From: Pseudomonas entomophila
Lineage (GTDB): Bacteria; Pseudomonadota; Gammaproteobacteria; Pseudomonadales; Pseudomonadaceae
Reading direction: 5' to 3'
Length of the DNA: 64,000 nucleotides
Assembly (NCBI RefSeq): GCF_023277925.1
Contig: NZ_CP063832.1
Location: 806,001 to 870,000 of the forward strand
Position numbers and translations under genes: made by a program. A model generated the notes under the pieces. The model saw nothing but the letters and a program-made list of their open reading frames with translations. It had not been told where the DNA came from and did no database searches. Positions 53,773-62,970 of this stretch are shown here, piece by piece (position 1 is the stretch's first letter; each line of letters starts with the position of its first letter).

Positions 53773-55476
53773 ATGAGCAAGCCCACTGCCGACCACGCGC
53801 CCAACGCCGCCGCAAAAGGCGCCCCCGCCGTCCCTGCGAACTTCCTGCGGCCGATCGTCCAGGCCGACCTGGACGCGGGCAAGCACAGCAGCATCGTCAC
53901 CCGTTTCCCGCCGGAACCGAACGGTTACCTGCATATCGGCCACGCCAAGTCGATCTGCGTGAACTTCGGCCTGGCCCAGGAATTCGGCGGCGTCTGCCAT
54001 CTGCGCTTCGACGACACCAACCCGGCCAAGGAAGACCAGGAGTACATCGACTCCATCCAACGTGACGTCAAGTGGCTGGGCTTCGAGTGGGCAGGCCCGG
54101 TGCGTTATGCCTCGGACTACTTCGACCAACTGCACGACTGGGCCGTGGACCTGATCAAGTCGGGCAACGCCTATGTCTGTGACCTCAGCCCCGAGCAAGC
54201 GAAGGAATACCGTGGCAGCCTGACCGAGGCCGGCAAGAACAGCCCGTTCCGCGAGCGCAGCGTCGAAGAGAACCTCGACCTGTTCGCGCGCATGAAGGCC
54301 GGCGAGTTCAAGGACGGCGAGCGCGTGCTGCGCGCCAAGATCGACATGGCCTCGCCGAACATGAACCTGCGCGACCCGATCCTGTACCGCATTCGCCATG
54401 CCCACCACCACCAGACCGGTGACAAGTGGTGCATCTACCCGAACTACGACTTCACCCATGGTCAGTCGGACGCCATCGAAGGCATCACCCACTCGATCTG
54501 CACCCTGGAGTTCGAAAGCCACCGTCCGCTGTACGACTGGTTCCTCGACAAGCTGCCGGTGCCGGCGCACCCACGCCAGTACGAGTTCAGCCGACTGAAC
54601 CTGAACTACACCATCACCAGCAAGCGCAAGCTCAAGCAACTGGTGGACGAGGGCCACGTCGAAGCCTGGGACGACCCGCGCATGTCGACGCTGTCGGGCT
54701 ACCGCCGCCGCGGCTACACGCCCGCCTCGATCCGCAACTTCTGCGAGATGATCGGCACCAACCGTTCCGACGGCGTGGTCGACATGGCAATGCTTGAATT
54801 CAGCATCCGCGACGACCTGGACCGCACCGCACCGCGCGCCATGTGCGTACTGCGCCCGCTGAAAGTGGTCATCACCAACTACCCGCAAGGCCAGGTCGAG
54901 CAGCTCGAACTGCCGCGCCACCCCAAGGAAGACATGGGCGTGCGCGTGCTGCCGTTCGCCCGCGAGCTGTACATCGACCGTGACGATTTCATGGAAGAGC
55001 CGCCCAAGGGCTACAAGCGTCTGGAACCGGCCGGTGAAGTGCGCCTGCGCGGCAGCTACGTGATCCGCGCCGACGAGGCCATCAAGGACGCCGACGGCAA
55101 CATCGTCGAGCTGCGCTGCTCGTACGATCCGGACACCCTTGGCAAAAACCCCGAAGGCCGCAAGGTCAAGGGCGTGATCCACTGGGTACCGGCCGCAGAC
55201 AGCGTCGAGTGCGAAGTGCGCCTGTACGACCGCCTGTTCCGTTCCGCCAACCCGGAGAAGACCGAAGAGGGCGGCAGCTTCCTCGACAACATCAACCCCG
55301 AGTCGCTGCAGGTGCTCACCGGTTGCCGCGCCGAGCCATCGCTGGCCCAGGCTCAGCCGGAAGACCGCTTCCAGTTCGAGCGCGAGGGCTACTTCTGCGC
55401 CGACCTGAAGGACAGCCAACCGGGCCGTCCGGTGTTCAACCGCACCGTCACCCTGCGTGACTCCTGGGGCAGCTGA
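53773..55476 (+). CDS. glnS: glutaminyl-tRNA synthetase
   Basis: 567 residues from [18 protein letters not shown]. Class I aminoacyl-tRNA synthetase: HIGH motif in [20 protein letters not shown]-type loop in [13 protein letters not shown], and [19 protein letters not shown] of the GlnRS/GluRS group; the two C-terminal anticodon-binding beta barrels are complete. The frame is open further upstream, but only from inside the antisense of ppiB. cysS follows after 9 bases. Confidence 0.97.
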   Translation: MSKPTADHAPNAAAKGAPAVPANFLRPIVQADLDAGKHSSIVTRFPPEPNGYLHIGHAKSICVNFGLAQEFGGVCHLRFDDTNPAKEDQEYIDSIQRDVKWLGFEWAGPVRYASDYFDQLHDWAVDLIKSGNAYVCDLSPEQAKEYRGSLTEAGKNSPFRERSVEENLDLFARMKAGEFKDGERVLRAKIDMASPNMNLRDPILYRIRHAHHHQTGDKWCIYPNYDFTHGQSDAIEGITHSICTLEFESHRPLYDWFLDKLPVPAHPRQYEFSRLNLNYTITSKRKLKQLVDEGHVEAWDDPRMSTLSGYRRRGYTPASIRNFCEMIGTNRSDGVVDMAMLEFSIRDDLDRTAPRAMCVLRPLKVVITNYPQGQVEQLELPRHPKEDMGVRVLPFARELYIDRDDFMEEPPKGYKRLEPAGEVRLRGSYVIRADEAIKDADGNIVELRCSYDPDTLGKNPEGRKVKGVIHWVPAADSVECEVRLYDRLFRSANPEKTEEGGSFLDNINPESLQVLTGCRAEPSLAQAQPEDRFQFEREGYFCADLKDSQPGRPVFNRTVTLRDSWGS

Positions 55477-55485
55477 GGAACCGCC

Positions 55486-56868
55486 GTGCTTACGATCTAC
55501 AACACGCTGAGCAAGACGAAGGAAGCCTTCAAGCCGCTCGATGGCAACAACGTGCGCATGTATGTGTGCGGCATGACCGTGTACGACTACTGCCACCTGG
55601 GCCACGGTCGCAGCATGGTGGCGTTCGACCTGATCACCCGCTGGCTGCGCAAGAGCGGCTATGCGCTCACTTATGTGCGCAACATCACCGACATCGACGA
55701 CAAGATCATCAACCGGGCCAACGAGAACGGCGAGTCGTTCGACGCGCTGACCGCCCGCATGATCGACGCGATGCACGAAGATGAGCGGCGCCTGAACATC
55801 CTCAAGCCTGACCTGGAACCCCGTGCCACCGACCACATCCCCGGCATGCACGCGATGATCCAGACGTTGATCGACAAGGGCTACGCCTACGCGCCAGGCA
55901 ACGGCGACGTGTACTACCGGGTCGGCAAGTTCGTCGGCTACGGCAAGCTGTCGCGCAAGAAGATCGAAGACCTGCGTATCGGCGCGCGAATCGAGGTGGG
56001 TGAGTCGAAACAGGACCCGCTGGACTTCGTGCTGTGGAAGGGCGCCAAGCCGGGCGAGCCGTTCTGGGATTCGCCGTGGGGGCCGGGGCGTCCGGGCTGG
56101 CACATCGAGTGCTCGGTCATGTCCACCTGCTGCCTGGGCGAGAGCTTCGATATCCACGGTGGCGGCAGTGACCTGGAGTTCCCGCACCACGAGAACGAGA
56201 TCGCCCAGAGCGAGGCGGCCACCGGCAAGCAGTACGCCAACGCCTGGATGCACTGCGGCATGATCCGTATCAATGGCGAGAAGATGTCCAAGTCGTTGAA
56301 CAACTTCTTCACCATCCGCGACGTGCTCGACAAGTACCACCCGGAGGTGGTGCGCTATCTGCTGGTGGCCAGCCACTATCGCAGCGCGATCAACTACTCC
56401 GAAGACAGCCTGCGCGATTCGAAGGGGGCGCTGGAGCGTTTCTACCACGCACTGCGTGGCTTGCCCCGGGTTGCCGCGAAGGGTGGCGAGGCGTTCGTCG
56501 AGCGCTTCACCGTGGCGATGAACGACGACTTCGGCACACCGGAAGCCTGCGCCGTGTTGTTCGACCTGGTGCGCGAAATCAACCGCCTGCGCGAAAGCGA
56601 TGTCGAGGCCGCCGCTGGCCTGGCCGGTCGCCTGCGTGAGCTGGGTGACGTGTTGGGTGTACTGCAGCTGGAGGCGGATGACTTCCTGCGGGCCGGTGCC
56701 GAAGGCAAGGTCGATGCCGCAGAAGTGGAAGCACTGATCCAGGCGCGCCTGCAGGCGCGTGCCGACAAGAACTGGGCCGAGTCCGACCGTATCCGCGACC
56801 AGATCACCGCTATGGGTGTGGTGCTGGAAGATGGCAAGGGTGGCACCACCTGGCGTCTGGCTGACTGA
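55486..56868 (+). CDS. cysS: cysteinyl-tRNA synthetase
   Basis: 460 residues; GTG start with GAGGAACC upstream, 9 bases after glnS. Class I synthetase with a zinc site: Cys in [20 protein letters not shown] (also the HIGH motif HLGH), Cys in [11 protein letters not shown] and the HHENE motif in [18 protein letters not shown] is present as [10 protein letters not shown]. The C-terminal DALR anticodon-binding region is intact. Probably co-transcribed with glnS. Confidence 0.97.
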   Translation: MLTIYNTLSKTKEAFKPLDGNNVRMYVCGMTVYDYCHLGHGRSMVAFDLITRWLRKSGYALTYVRNITDIDDKIINRANENGESFDALTARMIDAMHEDERRLNILKPDLEPRATDHIPGMHAMIQTLIDKGYAYAPGNGDVYYRVGKFVGYGKLSRKKIEDLRIGARIEVGESKQDPLDFVLWKGAKPGEPFWDSPWGPGRPGWHIECSVMSTCCLGESFDIHGGGSDLEFPHHENEIAQSEAATGKQYANAWMHCGMIRINGEKMSKSLNNFFTIRDVLDKYHPEVVRYLLVASHYRSAINYSEDSLRDSKGALERFYHALRGLPRVAAKGGEAFVERFTVAMNDDFGTPEACAVLFDLVREINRLRESDVEAAAGLAGRLRELGDVLGVLQLEADDFLRAGAEGKVDAAEVEALIQARLQARADKNWAESDRIRDQITAMGVVLEDGKGGTTWRLAD

Positions 56869-56877
56869 TCAGCGAAA

Positions 56878-56981
56878 TTGGGGCTGCTTTGCAGCCCATT
56901 CGCCGGCAAGGCCGGCCCCTACAGGTTGATGCCGATGTAGGAGCCGGCCTTGCCGGCGAATGGGCCGCAACGCGGCCCCAA
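56878..56981. repeat. extended REP pair, GCCGGCAAGG family
   Basis: The core arms TTCGCCGGCAAGGCCGG... (56899-56923) and ...CCGGCCTTGCCGGCGAA (56937-56960) are flanked by further inverted GGGGCTGC/GCGGCCCC blocks, making a palindromic unit of about 100 bases between the convergent ends of cysS and the sensor kinase gene. Confidence 0.85.
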
Positions 56982-56984
56982 TGA

Positions 56985-58376
56985 TTACTTGACCGGGCCC
57001 GTCAACGGGCAATGCAGTACCAGCTTCGCCCCTCCCAACTCGCTGGCCCCCACCTCCAAGCCGAAGCCATGCAGGTCGACGATCGCCGCGACGATCGACA
57101 AGCCCAGCCCGAACCCTGGGTGGCGATGGCCTTCATCACTGCGATAGAACCGCTTCAACACCGCCTCGCGCTCTTGCGCCGGGATCCCTGGCCCACTGTC
57201 TTCGACGGCGATACGCACGCCATCGTCGTCCTGCATCGCCTCGATCCAGACTTGCCCACCCTCTGGGGTGAACTTGATTGCGTTGCCCACCAGGTTGGCC
57301 AGCGCCTCGAACAGTAATTCGCGGTCGCCATGCAAGGCAGGCAATTGCTCGGGCTGTGCCAGGCGCAGGCGGATGCCGCCATCCTCGGCCAGTGGCAGAT
57401 AGAAATCATGCAACTCCACCAGCAACGCATGGGGGTCGAGCTGTACGAAACCGGCACGCCGCTGGCGATCTTCCAGTTCGCTGATGCGCAGCAGGCCGCG
57501 GAAGCGCGCCATCAGTGTATCGGTCTCGCCGATTGCCTGGTCCAGTGCCTCGCCCTGCGCCGAGTCGATGCCGTTCTGCTGGCGAATGCGATAGAGCTGG
57601 GCGCGCAGCCGGGTCAATGGCGTGCGCAGGTCATGGGCGATGTTGTCGCACACACCCTTGACCTCGTGCATCAGCCTTTCGATGCGGTCGAGCATGGCGT
57701 TGACGATGGCGGCGAGCATGTCCAGCTCATCACGCCTGGCTGACAGCGGCAGGCGGTGGGTGAGGTCGCCGGCGACGATCAGCTCGGCCTGGGCCTGGAT
57801 GGCGCGGATGCGCTTTAGTGGTCGGCGGCGCAACAGGTACCAGCCGGCGAAACCGGGGATCAAGGTGAGCGAGATACCCCAGAGCAGGGCGTGGAGGATG
57901 ATCCGGGTGACCACGAACAGCGAGCCGTTGTCGCGCACCAGCACCAGCCAGCGGCCGTCCTGGACCTTGATCGCCACCGCGTCGCAGCTGTCCGGCGGCA
58001 GGCGCGGGTCGTCCGCGTCCAGGCAACGCTTGAGTTCGTGGATCTTGCCATCCAGGCCCAGGTCCGGGGGAATGGCGCGGATGCGCCCGCCAATCGGGTT
58101 GAGCTGCGGATCGAACAGGCCGTAGGCGTCGAAGCTGCGCTCTTCGAAGGCCTGGCTGGCGATCAGGGCGTCGTCCAGCTGCTTGCCGCTCATGTGGGCG
58201 AACAGGTGCTGGCGTTGCAGCATGGAGTGACGGGTGAGCTTGTTCAGGTAGCTGGACACCTCGAAGTACAGCACCCCCATGAGGATGCTGCTCCAGGCCA
58301 CGAAGAGAAAGCTGTACAGCGCCAGCAGGCGGCTGGTGGAGGAGCTCCAGCCCTTAGACGGGTTCGGCAATAGCAT
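56985..58376 (-). CDS. two-component sensor histidine kinase
   Basis: 463 residues. Transmembrane helix near residues 16-40 (LLALYSFLFVAWSSILMGVL), a periplasmic sensor of about 120 residues with DLGLDGKIHELKRCLDAD, a second helix (LLWGISLTLIPGFAGWYLLR), HAMP (RRPLKRIRAIQAQAELIVAG), HisKA with the phosphorylated His in CDNIAHDLRTPLTRLRAQ, and HATPase_c (N box ANLVGNAIKF, G1 VEDSGPGIP, FRS-G2 PGFGLGLSIV). The start overlaps the upstream response regulator gene by 23 bases. The signal is unknown. Confidence 0.94.
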   Translation of the reverse strand: MLLPNPSKGWSSSTSRLLALYSFLFVAWSSILMGVLYFEVSSYLNKLTRHSMLQRQHLFAHMSGKQLDDALIASQAFEERSFDAYGLFDPQLNPIGGRIRAIPPDLGLDGKIHELKRCLDADDPRLPPDSCDAVAIKVQDGRWLVLVRDNGSLFVVTRIILHALLWGISLTLIPGFAGWYLLRRRPLKRIRAIQAQAELIVAGDLTHRLPLSARRDELDMLAAIVNAMLDRIERLMHEVKGVCDNIAHDLRTPLTRLRAQLYRIRQQNGIDSAQGEALDQAIGETDTLMARFRGLLRISELEDRQRRAGFVQLDPHALLVELHDFYLPLAEDGGIRLRLAQPEQLPALHGDRELLFEALANLVGNAIKFTPEGGQVWIEAMQDDDGVRIAVEDSGPGIPAQEREAVLKRFYRSDEGHRHPGFGLGLSIVAAIVDLHGFGLEVGASELGGAKLVLHCPLTGPVK

Positions 58377-59034
58377 AGCCGGAGCCCCGCACGGTACGGA
58401 TCAGGGGAGTCTGGCCGGGCGAGTCGATCTTCTTGCGCAGGCGCCCGATGTGCACATCGATCAGGTTGGTGCCGGGGTCGAAGTGATAACCCCAGACCTC
58501 TTCGAAGATCATCATCCGGGTGATCACCTGGCCGGAGTGGCGCATCAGGTATTCCAGCAGTTTGTATTCGGTGGGCAGCAGGTTCAGCGACTGCTCGCCG
58601 CGGCGCGCCTCGTGGCTGATCAGGTCCAGCTCCAGGTCGGCGACCTGCAGGCGGGTCTGGGTCATGGGCGTGCTGTTGCGGCGCAGCAGCACTTCGACCC
58701 TTGCGGCCATTTCGTCCGACGCGAACGGCTTGGTCAGGTAGTCGTCACCACCGGCGCGCAGGCCACGCACGCGCTCGTCGACATCGGAGAGGGCGCTGAT
58801 CATCAGGATCGGGGTGGCGATCTTCAGGCTGCGCAGGGTGGTAACGATGGTCAGGCCATCGACCTCGGGCAGCATGCGGTCCACGGTGATCAGGTCATAG
58901 CCACCGGCGATGGCTTTGGACAGGCCTTCGCGACCATTGTCGGCCCAGTCGACCTCCAGGCCGTGGCTGGTGAGTTCGGCGACGATTTCCTGGCCGGTGA
59001 CGGCGTCGTCTTCGATGGTCAGTACGCGTGGCAT
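58354..59034 (-). CDS. OmpR-family response regulator
   Basis: 226 residues from MPRVLTIEDDAVTGQEIVAE. Receiver domain with the acidic pair (IEDD), phospho-acceptor Asp in ITVDRMLPEVDG and Lys in LTKPFASDEMAA; the C-terminal winged helix shows LLPTEYKLLEYLMRHSGQVI and IDVHIGRLRKKID with the RTVRGSGYAI end. Paired with the kinase that follows and translated first. A read-through of the frame upstream was excluded as it has no receiver features. Confidence 0.95.
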   Translation of the reverse strand: MPRVLTIEDDAVTGQEIVAELTSHGLEVDWADNGREGLSKAIAGGYDLITVDRMLPEVDGLTIVTTLRSLKIATPILMISALSDVDERVRGLRAGGDDYLTKPFASDEMAARVEVLLRRNSTPMTQTRLQVADLELDLISHEARRGEQSLNLLPTEYKLLEYLMRHSGQVITRMMIFEEVWGYHFDPGTNLIDVHIGRLRKKIDSPGQTPLIRTVRGSGYAIAEPV

Positions 59035-59180
59035 GCTGGTTCCTGGGCGGCGAATGGAGGCTTGATTGTGCCAAAGAATAGACAAACGGCGATTTAAGAA
59101 AAATTCATCTGCGTCAAAGGAACCTGTATCGCTACGCAGGGGCCAGCCTGTTGGAGAACAGCATTTCGCCGTGCCCGTAA

Positions 59181-59216
59181 CGAAAACGGGGCATGCCATC
59201 GCTGGCATGCCCCGTT
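59181..59216 (-). terminator. rho-independent terminator of ilvE
   Basis: Perfect 14-bp stem AACGGGGCATGCCA / TGGCATGCCCCGTT with a 4-base loop, followed on the minus strand by TTTTCG. It lies 20 bases after the ilvE stop codon. Confidence 0.85.
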
Positions 59217-59235
59217 CTCACAACAGGCGACCGTC

Positions 59236-60255
59236 TCAAACGACCTTGACGATCCAGCCTGCCGGGGCTTCGACGTCGCCGCTCTGGATACCGGTCAGCT
59301 CGTTGTAGAGCTTCTGGGTGACCGGGCCGACTTCGGTTTCGCTGTGGAACACGTGCAGCTTGCCGTTGTACTGGATACCGCCGATCGGGGTGATCACGGC
59401 AGCAGTGCCGCAAGCGCCGGCTTCAACGAAACGGTCGAGCTTGTCGATCTCCACATCGCCCTCGATGACCTTCAGGCCCAGGCGCGATTCGGCCAGTTCC
59501 ATCAGCGAAAGGCGAGTGATGCCCGGCAGTACCGAGATCGATTTCGGTGTGACGAACTCGTTGTTGGCGGTGATGCCGAAGAAGTTGGCCGAGCCGACCT
59601 CCTCGATTTTCTTGTGGGTCAGCGGGTCGAGGTAGATGCAGTCGGCAAAGCCGGCTTTCTTGGCCTCGTAGCCTGGCTGCAGGCTGGCTGCATAGTTGCC
59701 GCCAACCTTGGCTGCGCCAGTACCTTGCGGGGCCGCGCGGTCGTAGTCGGAGATCAGGAATTTGTGCGGGGTCATGCCGCCCTTGAAGTACGAGCCGACC
59801 GGGATGGCGAAGACCGAGAAGATGAACTCGGGGGCGGTGCGCACGCCGATGTTGTCACCGGTGCCGATCACGAAGGGACGCAGATACAGCGCGCCTTTGC
59901 CGTGCGGCGGGACGAACTTCTCGTTGGCTTTGACCACCTGTTTGCAGGCTTCGATGAACTGCTCGGTCGGTACGCGTGGCATCAGCAGGCGGTCACAGCT
60001 GCGCTGCATGCGCGCGGCGTTCTGGTCCGGGCGGAACAGGTTGATCGAGCCGTCCTTGCAGCGGTAGGCCTTCAGGCCTTCGAAGCACTGCTGGCCATAG
60101 TGCAGGGCGGTGGAGCCTTCACTGATGTGCAGCACGTTGTCGTCGGTCAGGGTGCCCTTGTCCCACTCGCCGTTACGCCATACGGACAGGTAACGTTTGT
60201 CGGTCTTGATGTAGTCGAAACCCAGCTTGTCCCAGTTAATGCTTTCGTTACTCAT
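59236..60255 (-). CDS. ilvE: branched-chain amino acid aminotransferase
   Basis: 339 residues, length of the type I BCAT group. PLP-dependent transfer of amino groups between glutamate and the keto acids of Leu, Ile and Val. Schiff-base Lys in GTGAAKVGGNYAASLQPGYE; phosphate and substrate loops GSANFFGITANNEFVTPKS and GACGTAAVITPIGGI. Monocistronic, with its own strong terminator; the promoter must lie in the 60256-60385 gap. Confidence 0.97.
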   Translation of the reverse strand: MSNESINWDKLGFDYIKTDKRYLSVWRNGEWDKGTLTDDNVLHISEGSTALHYGQQCFEGLKAYRCKDGSINLFRPDQNAARMQRSCDRLLMPRVPTEQFIEACKQVVKANEKFVPPHGKGALYLRPFVIGTGDNIGVRTAPEFIFSVFAIPVGSYFKGGMTPHKFLISDYDRAAPQGTGAAKVGGNYAASLQPGYEAKKAGFADCIYLDPLTHKKIEEVGSANFFGITANNEFVTPKSISVLPGITRLSLMELAESRLGLKVIEGDVEIDKLDRFVEAGACGTAAVITPIGGIQYNGKLHVFHSETEVGPVTQKLYNELTGIQSGDVEAPAGWIVKVV

Positions 60256-60385
60256 GACACCCTCATAGCTCTACGCCCGAACACGGCGGGCTGCTTTTAT
60301 ATGCGCACCCCGCCACCTTAATACATCCGGCGCGGATCGGGAACTGTAGGAGATCACACAACCCTTTGGGGGGAACAGGGTCTTC

Positions 60386-60470
60386 TGTAGGGGCGGCTTT
60401 AGCCGCGATCACCTGCGAAGCGGGTGCCAGACACCGCGTCGCCCGCATCGCGGCTAAAGCCGCTTCTACA
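60386..60470. repeat. REP pair, variant GGGCGGCTTTAGCCGCG
   Basis: Inverted arms TGTAGGGGCGGCTTTAGCC... and ...GGCTAAAGCCGCTTCTACA around a palindromic centre, between ilvE (upstream side) and the 116-residue gene. A TTTAG/CTAAA variant of the family at 16506 and 33011. Confidence 0.85.
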
Positions 60471-60488
60471 GGTGAATGGGCGCGGCAC

Positions 60489-60839
60489 TCAACGCAAGCG
60501 CCGGTTCCAGTCACCACCATGATCCCGCCAGCACGCTTCCTCGCTGTCGAAGCGCACATGCCAGGCGACATGGTCCAGCAGGATGCCGGCACCCGCGAGC
60601 GCCTGGGCCGTCAACGCGAGCATCCGCGCCTTGTCCTCGCCCGCCAGCGCCCTGGCCTTGTCGGTGTCGTCGGTGAACACCCAGGTGATGCGCAGGCTGG
60701 CGGGAAAATCGTCGAGATCGACCAGGTGCGTGAGCCAGGCGAAGCCGACGATCTCGGCCTGGGCCGTTGCGCAGGCCTCGGTCAGGCAGGCGACCATTTC
60801 TCGTTCCAGGCGCGCCAGTGCCCGTTTGTCGCCGGCCAT
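60489..60839 (-). CDS. small conserved hypothetical protein
   Basis: 116 residues, MAGDKRALARLEREMVACLT start. Mixed alpha/beta composition with FAWLTHLVDLDDFPASLRIT, WVFTDDTDKARALAGED and LLDHVAWHVRFDSEEACWRD. No signal peptide, membrane segment or clear HTH; similar short pseudomonad proteins are sometimes labelled Fis-family, which I cannot support. Its start shares one base with the VOC gene stop (TGATG), so the two are co-translated. Confidence 0.7.
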   Translation of the reverse strand: MAGDKRALARLEREMVACLTEACATAQAEIVGFAWLTHLVDLDDFPASLRITWVFTDDTDKARALAGEDKARMLALTAQALAGAGILLDHVAWHVRFDSEEACWRDHGGDWNRRLR

Positions 60840-61210
60840 CAGGCGTCGTCGCCAATCTGCTGGCAGAAGCGCAGGCGGTTGCCGAATGGGTCGACGATCT
60901 GCATCTCCAGGCCCCAGTCGACGGTTTCTGTCTGGGGGCGCGCGTAGCCGTACTGCTTGCCCAGCAGTTCGCGCTCCAGGGCCTTGAGGTCTTCTACCCG
61001 GGCAAACACCGCCGAGCCCGGCGTGGCGTCACCGTGATGCTCGGACAGGTGCAGGATCAGGCCGTCGCGATGGACTTGCATGTACAGCGGCAGGTCCGGG
61101 GCGAAGCGGTGTTCCCAGTCGAGCTGGAACCCAAGAAAGTCGAGGTAGAACTCCCTGGCCTTGTCGATCGAAAAAATGCGCAGGATCGGGATGGCGGGGG
61201 CGAATGTCAT
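60839..61210 (-). CDS. glyoxalase/bleomycin-resistance (VOC) family protein
   Basis: 123 residues. Paired beta-alpha-beta-beta-beta units of the VOC fold: PILRIFSIDKAREFYLDFLG, DLPLYMQVHRDGLILHLSEH, SAVFARVEDLKALEREL and MQIVDPFGNRLRFCQQ. This matches the bleomycin-resistance-like subgroup; candidate metal or substrate residues are His in LILHLSEH and the C-terminal Asp-Pro-x-Gly-Asn turn. The substrate is unknown. Divergent from ureD across 285 bases that must hold the urease promoter. Confidence 0.9.
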   Translation of the reverse strand: MTFAPAIPILRIFSIDKAREFYLDFLGFQLDWEHRFAPDLPLYMQVHRDGLILHLSEHHGDATPGSAVFARVEDLKALERELLGKQYGYARPQTETVDWGLEMQIVDPFGNRLRFCQQIGDDA

Positions 61211-61495
61211 GGGTACGTCCTTGCATCGAAAAGGGGCGGGAGCGCCACTTTAGCGCAGCTGCGCGCGCGGGAAGGCACGTTAAGCGCGCGCCAATGCGCC
61301 GGCCGCTCTGGCCCAAGGCCAGACGGCATGACCGACGGTCCGGAAGTTTCATCTTCGTTCACCTGCGGACTTGGCCCGCTACCTGCTATATCCAGCCAGC
61401 GAATATTGATCGAGTGGTCAGCCTGGCGCGCCTGCACGCGCCCAGCGCACGGCCCTCCGGACGGCCGCAAGGCCACGGATTCCAGGGGTTCCAGG

Positions 61496-62329
61496 ATGTC
61501 GTTGGCGCAGCAGATCGAACCACCACAGGCAGACCCGGGCTGGAGCGCGCACCTGCAGTTGCGCTTCATCCTGCGCGATGGCGTGACCCGCCTTGGTGCG
61601 CGGCGCCATGTCGGACCCCTTTTGGTGCAGCGCCCGTTCTACCCGGAGGGCGCCCCTTGCCATGTCTATGTGCTGCATCCGCCTGGCGGTATCGTCGCCG
61701 GTGATCGCCTGGAGCTGGATATTGACCTCGAAACCGGCAGCCACGCACTGCTGACCATGCCCGGCGCCAGCAAGTTCTACCGCAGCATCGGCCCGACCGC
61801 GCGCCTGGCCCAACGCTTTCACCTCGCCGCTGGCAGCACCCTGGAGTGGCTGCCGCAAGACAGCATTTTCTTCAATGGCGCCCGGGCCAGCCTCGACAGC
61901 CGCTTCAGCCTTGAGCCCGGCGCCCGTTTGCTGGCCTGGGAAACCCTGTGCCTGGGCCGGCCGGTGATGGGCGAGCGTTTCGCCCAGGGCGGCCTCGACA
62001 GCCGCCTGTGCATCGAACTGCCTGGCGATCCCGGCTTGCACGAGCGCCTGCGCATCGACGGGGGGCACCTGGACAAGGTGGGCGGATACCCGCTGATCGC
62101 GACGTTCTGCGCAACGCCGGCCGACCAGGCCGTGCTGGAGCAGGTCCGCCAACAGCTAGAGGCCCTCGACACCCCGGCTGGCGCGACCTTGCTCGGCCCG
62201 CTGCTGGTGATCCGCCTACTCGACCACGACAACCAACACCTGCAACACAACCTGCAGCGCCTCTGGCACCTGCTGCGCCCGGCCGTGCTCGGCCTGGCGC
62301 CGTGCCCGCCGCGCATCTGGGCCACTTGA
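61496..62329 (+). CDS. ureD: urease accessory protein UreD (UreH)
   Basis: 277 residues from [20 protein letters not shown], with CCAGG-rich DNA upstream; a much longer open frame upstream is antisense to the VOC and 116-residue genes and was rejected. UreD is the scaffold of the UreDFG complex that loads nickel and CO2 into apo-urease. Motifs: [66 protein letters not shown]. First gene of the urease operon, 10 bases before ureA. Confidence 0.95.
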   Translation: MSLAQQIEPPQADPGWSAHLQLRFILRDGVTRLGARRHVGPLLVQRPFYPEGAPCHVYVLHPPGGIVAGDRLELDIDLETGSHALLTMPGASKFYRSIGPTARLAQRFHLAAGSTLEWLPQDSIFFNGARASLDSRFSLEPGARLLAWETLCLGRPVMGERFAQGGLDSRLCIELPGDPGLHERLRIDGGHLDKVGGYPLIATFCATPADQAVLEQVRQQLEALDTPAGATLLGPLLVIRLLDHDNQHLQHNLQRLWHLLRPAVLGLAPCPPRIWAT

Positions 62330-62339
62330 GAGAGCCGCC

Positions 62340-62642
62340 ATGGAGCTGACCCCGCGAGAGAAAGACAAACTGCTGCTGTTCACCGCCGCGCTGCTGGCCG
62401 AACGGCGCCTGGCCCGTGGCCTGCGGCTGAATTATCCGGAAGCGGTGGCACTGATCAGCGCCGCGGTGCTGGAGGGCGCCCGTGACGGTCGCAGCGTGGC
62501 CGAACTGATGAGTCTCGGGCGCGAGGTGCTGGTGCGCGAACAGGTCATGGACGGCGTGCCGGAAATGCTCCATGACGTCCAGGTCGAGGCGACCTTCCCC
62601 GACGGCACCAAGCTGGTGACCGTGCATGACCCTATTGTCTGA
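62340..62642 (+). CDS. ureA: urease gamma subunit UreA
   Basis: 100 residues, full length. Structural small subunit of the (alpha-beta-gamma)3 urease that hydrolyses urea to ammonia and carbamate. The conserved start [40 protein letters not shown], and C-terminal [20 protein letters not shown] are all present. AGAGCC precedes the ATG; ureB starts 10 bases after the stop. Confidence 0.97.
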   Translation: MELTPREKDKLLLFTAALLAERRLARGLRLNYPEAVALISAAVLEGARDGRSVAELMSLGREVLVREQVMDGVPEMLHDVQVEATFPDGTKLVTVHDPIV

Positions 62643-62652
62643 GGAGCCCCGC

Positions 62653-62970
62653 ATGATTCCCGGAGAGGTCCAGGTCGCCGCAGGCGACATCGAACTCAAT
62701 GTCGGCCGAGAAACGCTCAGCGTCAGTGTCGCCAACCACGGTGACCGCCCTGTGCAAGTCGGTTCGCACTACCACTTTTTCGAGGTCAACGACGCCCTGG
62801 TGTTCGAGCGCGCGCCGACGCGCGGCTATCGCCTGGACATCCCGGCCGGCACCGCGGTGCGCTTCGAGCCGGGCCAGGCGCGGACCGTGCAACTGGTGGC
62901 CTACGCCGGCAAGCGCGAGGTGTACGGCTTCCAGGGCAAGGTGATGGGTGCGCTGGAGGGCAGGGCATGA
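62653..62970 (+). CDS. ureB: urease beta subunit UreB
   Basis: 105 residues from [26 protein letters not shown] is 8 bases upstream, whereas the longer frame start lies within ureA. Family blocks: [59 protein letters not shown]. The stop overlaps the ureC ATG (ATGA), so beta and alpha are coupled. Confidence 0.97.
   Translation: MIPGEVQVAAGDIELNVGRETLSVSVANHGDRPVQVGSHYHFFEVNDALVFERAPTRGYRLDIPAGTAVRFEPGQARTVQLVAYAGKREVYGFQGKVMGALEGRA

Noticed and set aside
53752..56448. 898-codon minus-strand frame opposite glnS and cysS
   Set aside because: Antisense shadow of two essential synthetase genes with intact motifs.
60767..61495. Long upstream extension of ureD
   Set aside because: It is antisense to two small minus-strand genes with normal composition and overlapping starts and stops; UreD normally begins at the chosen Met.
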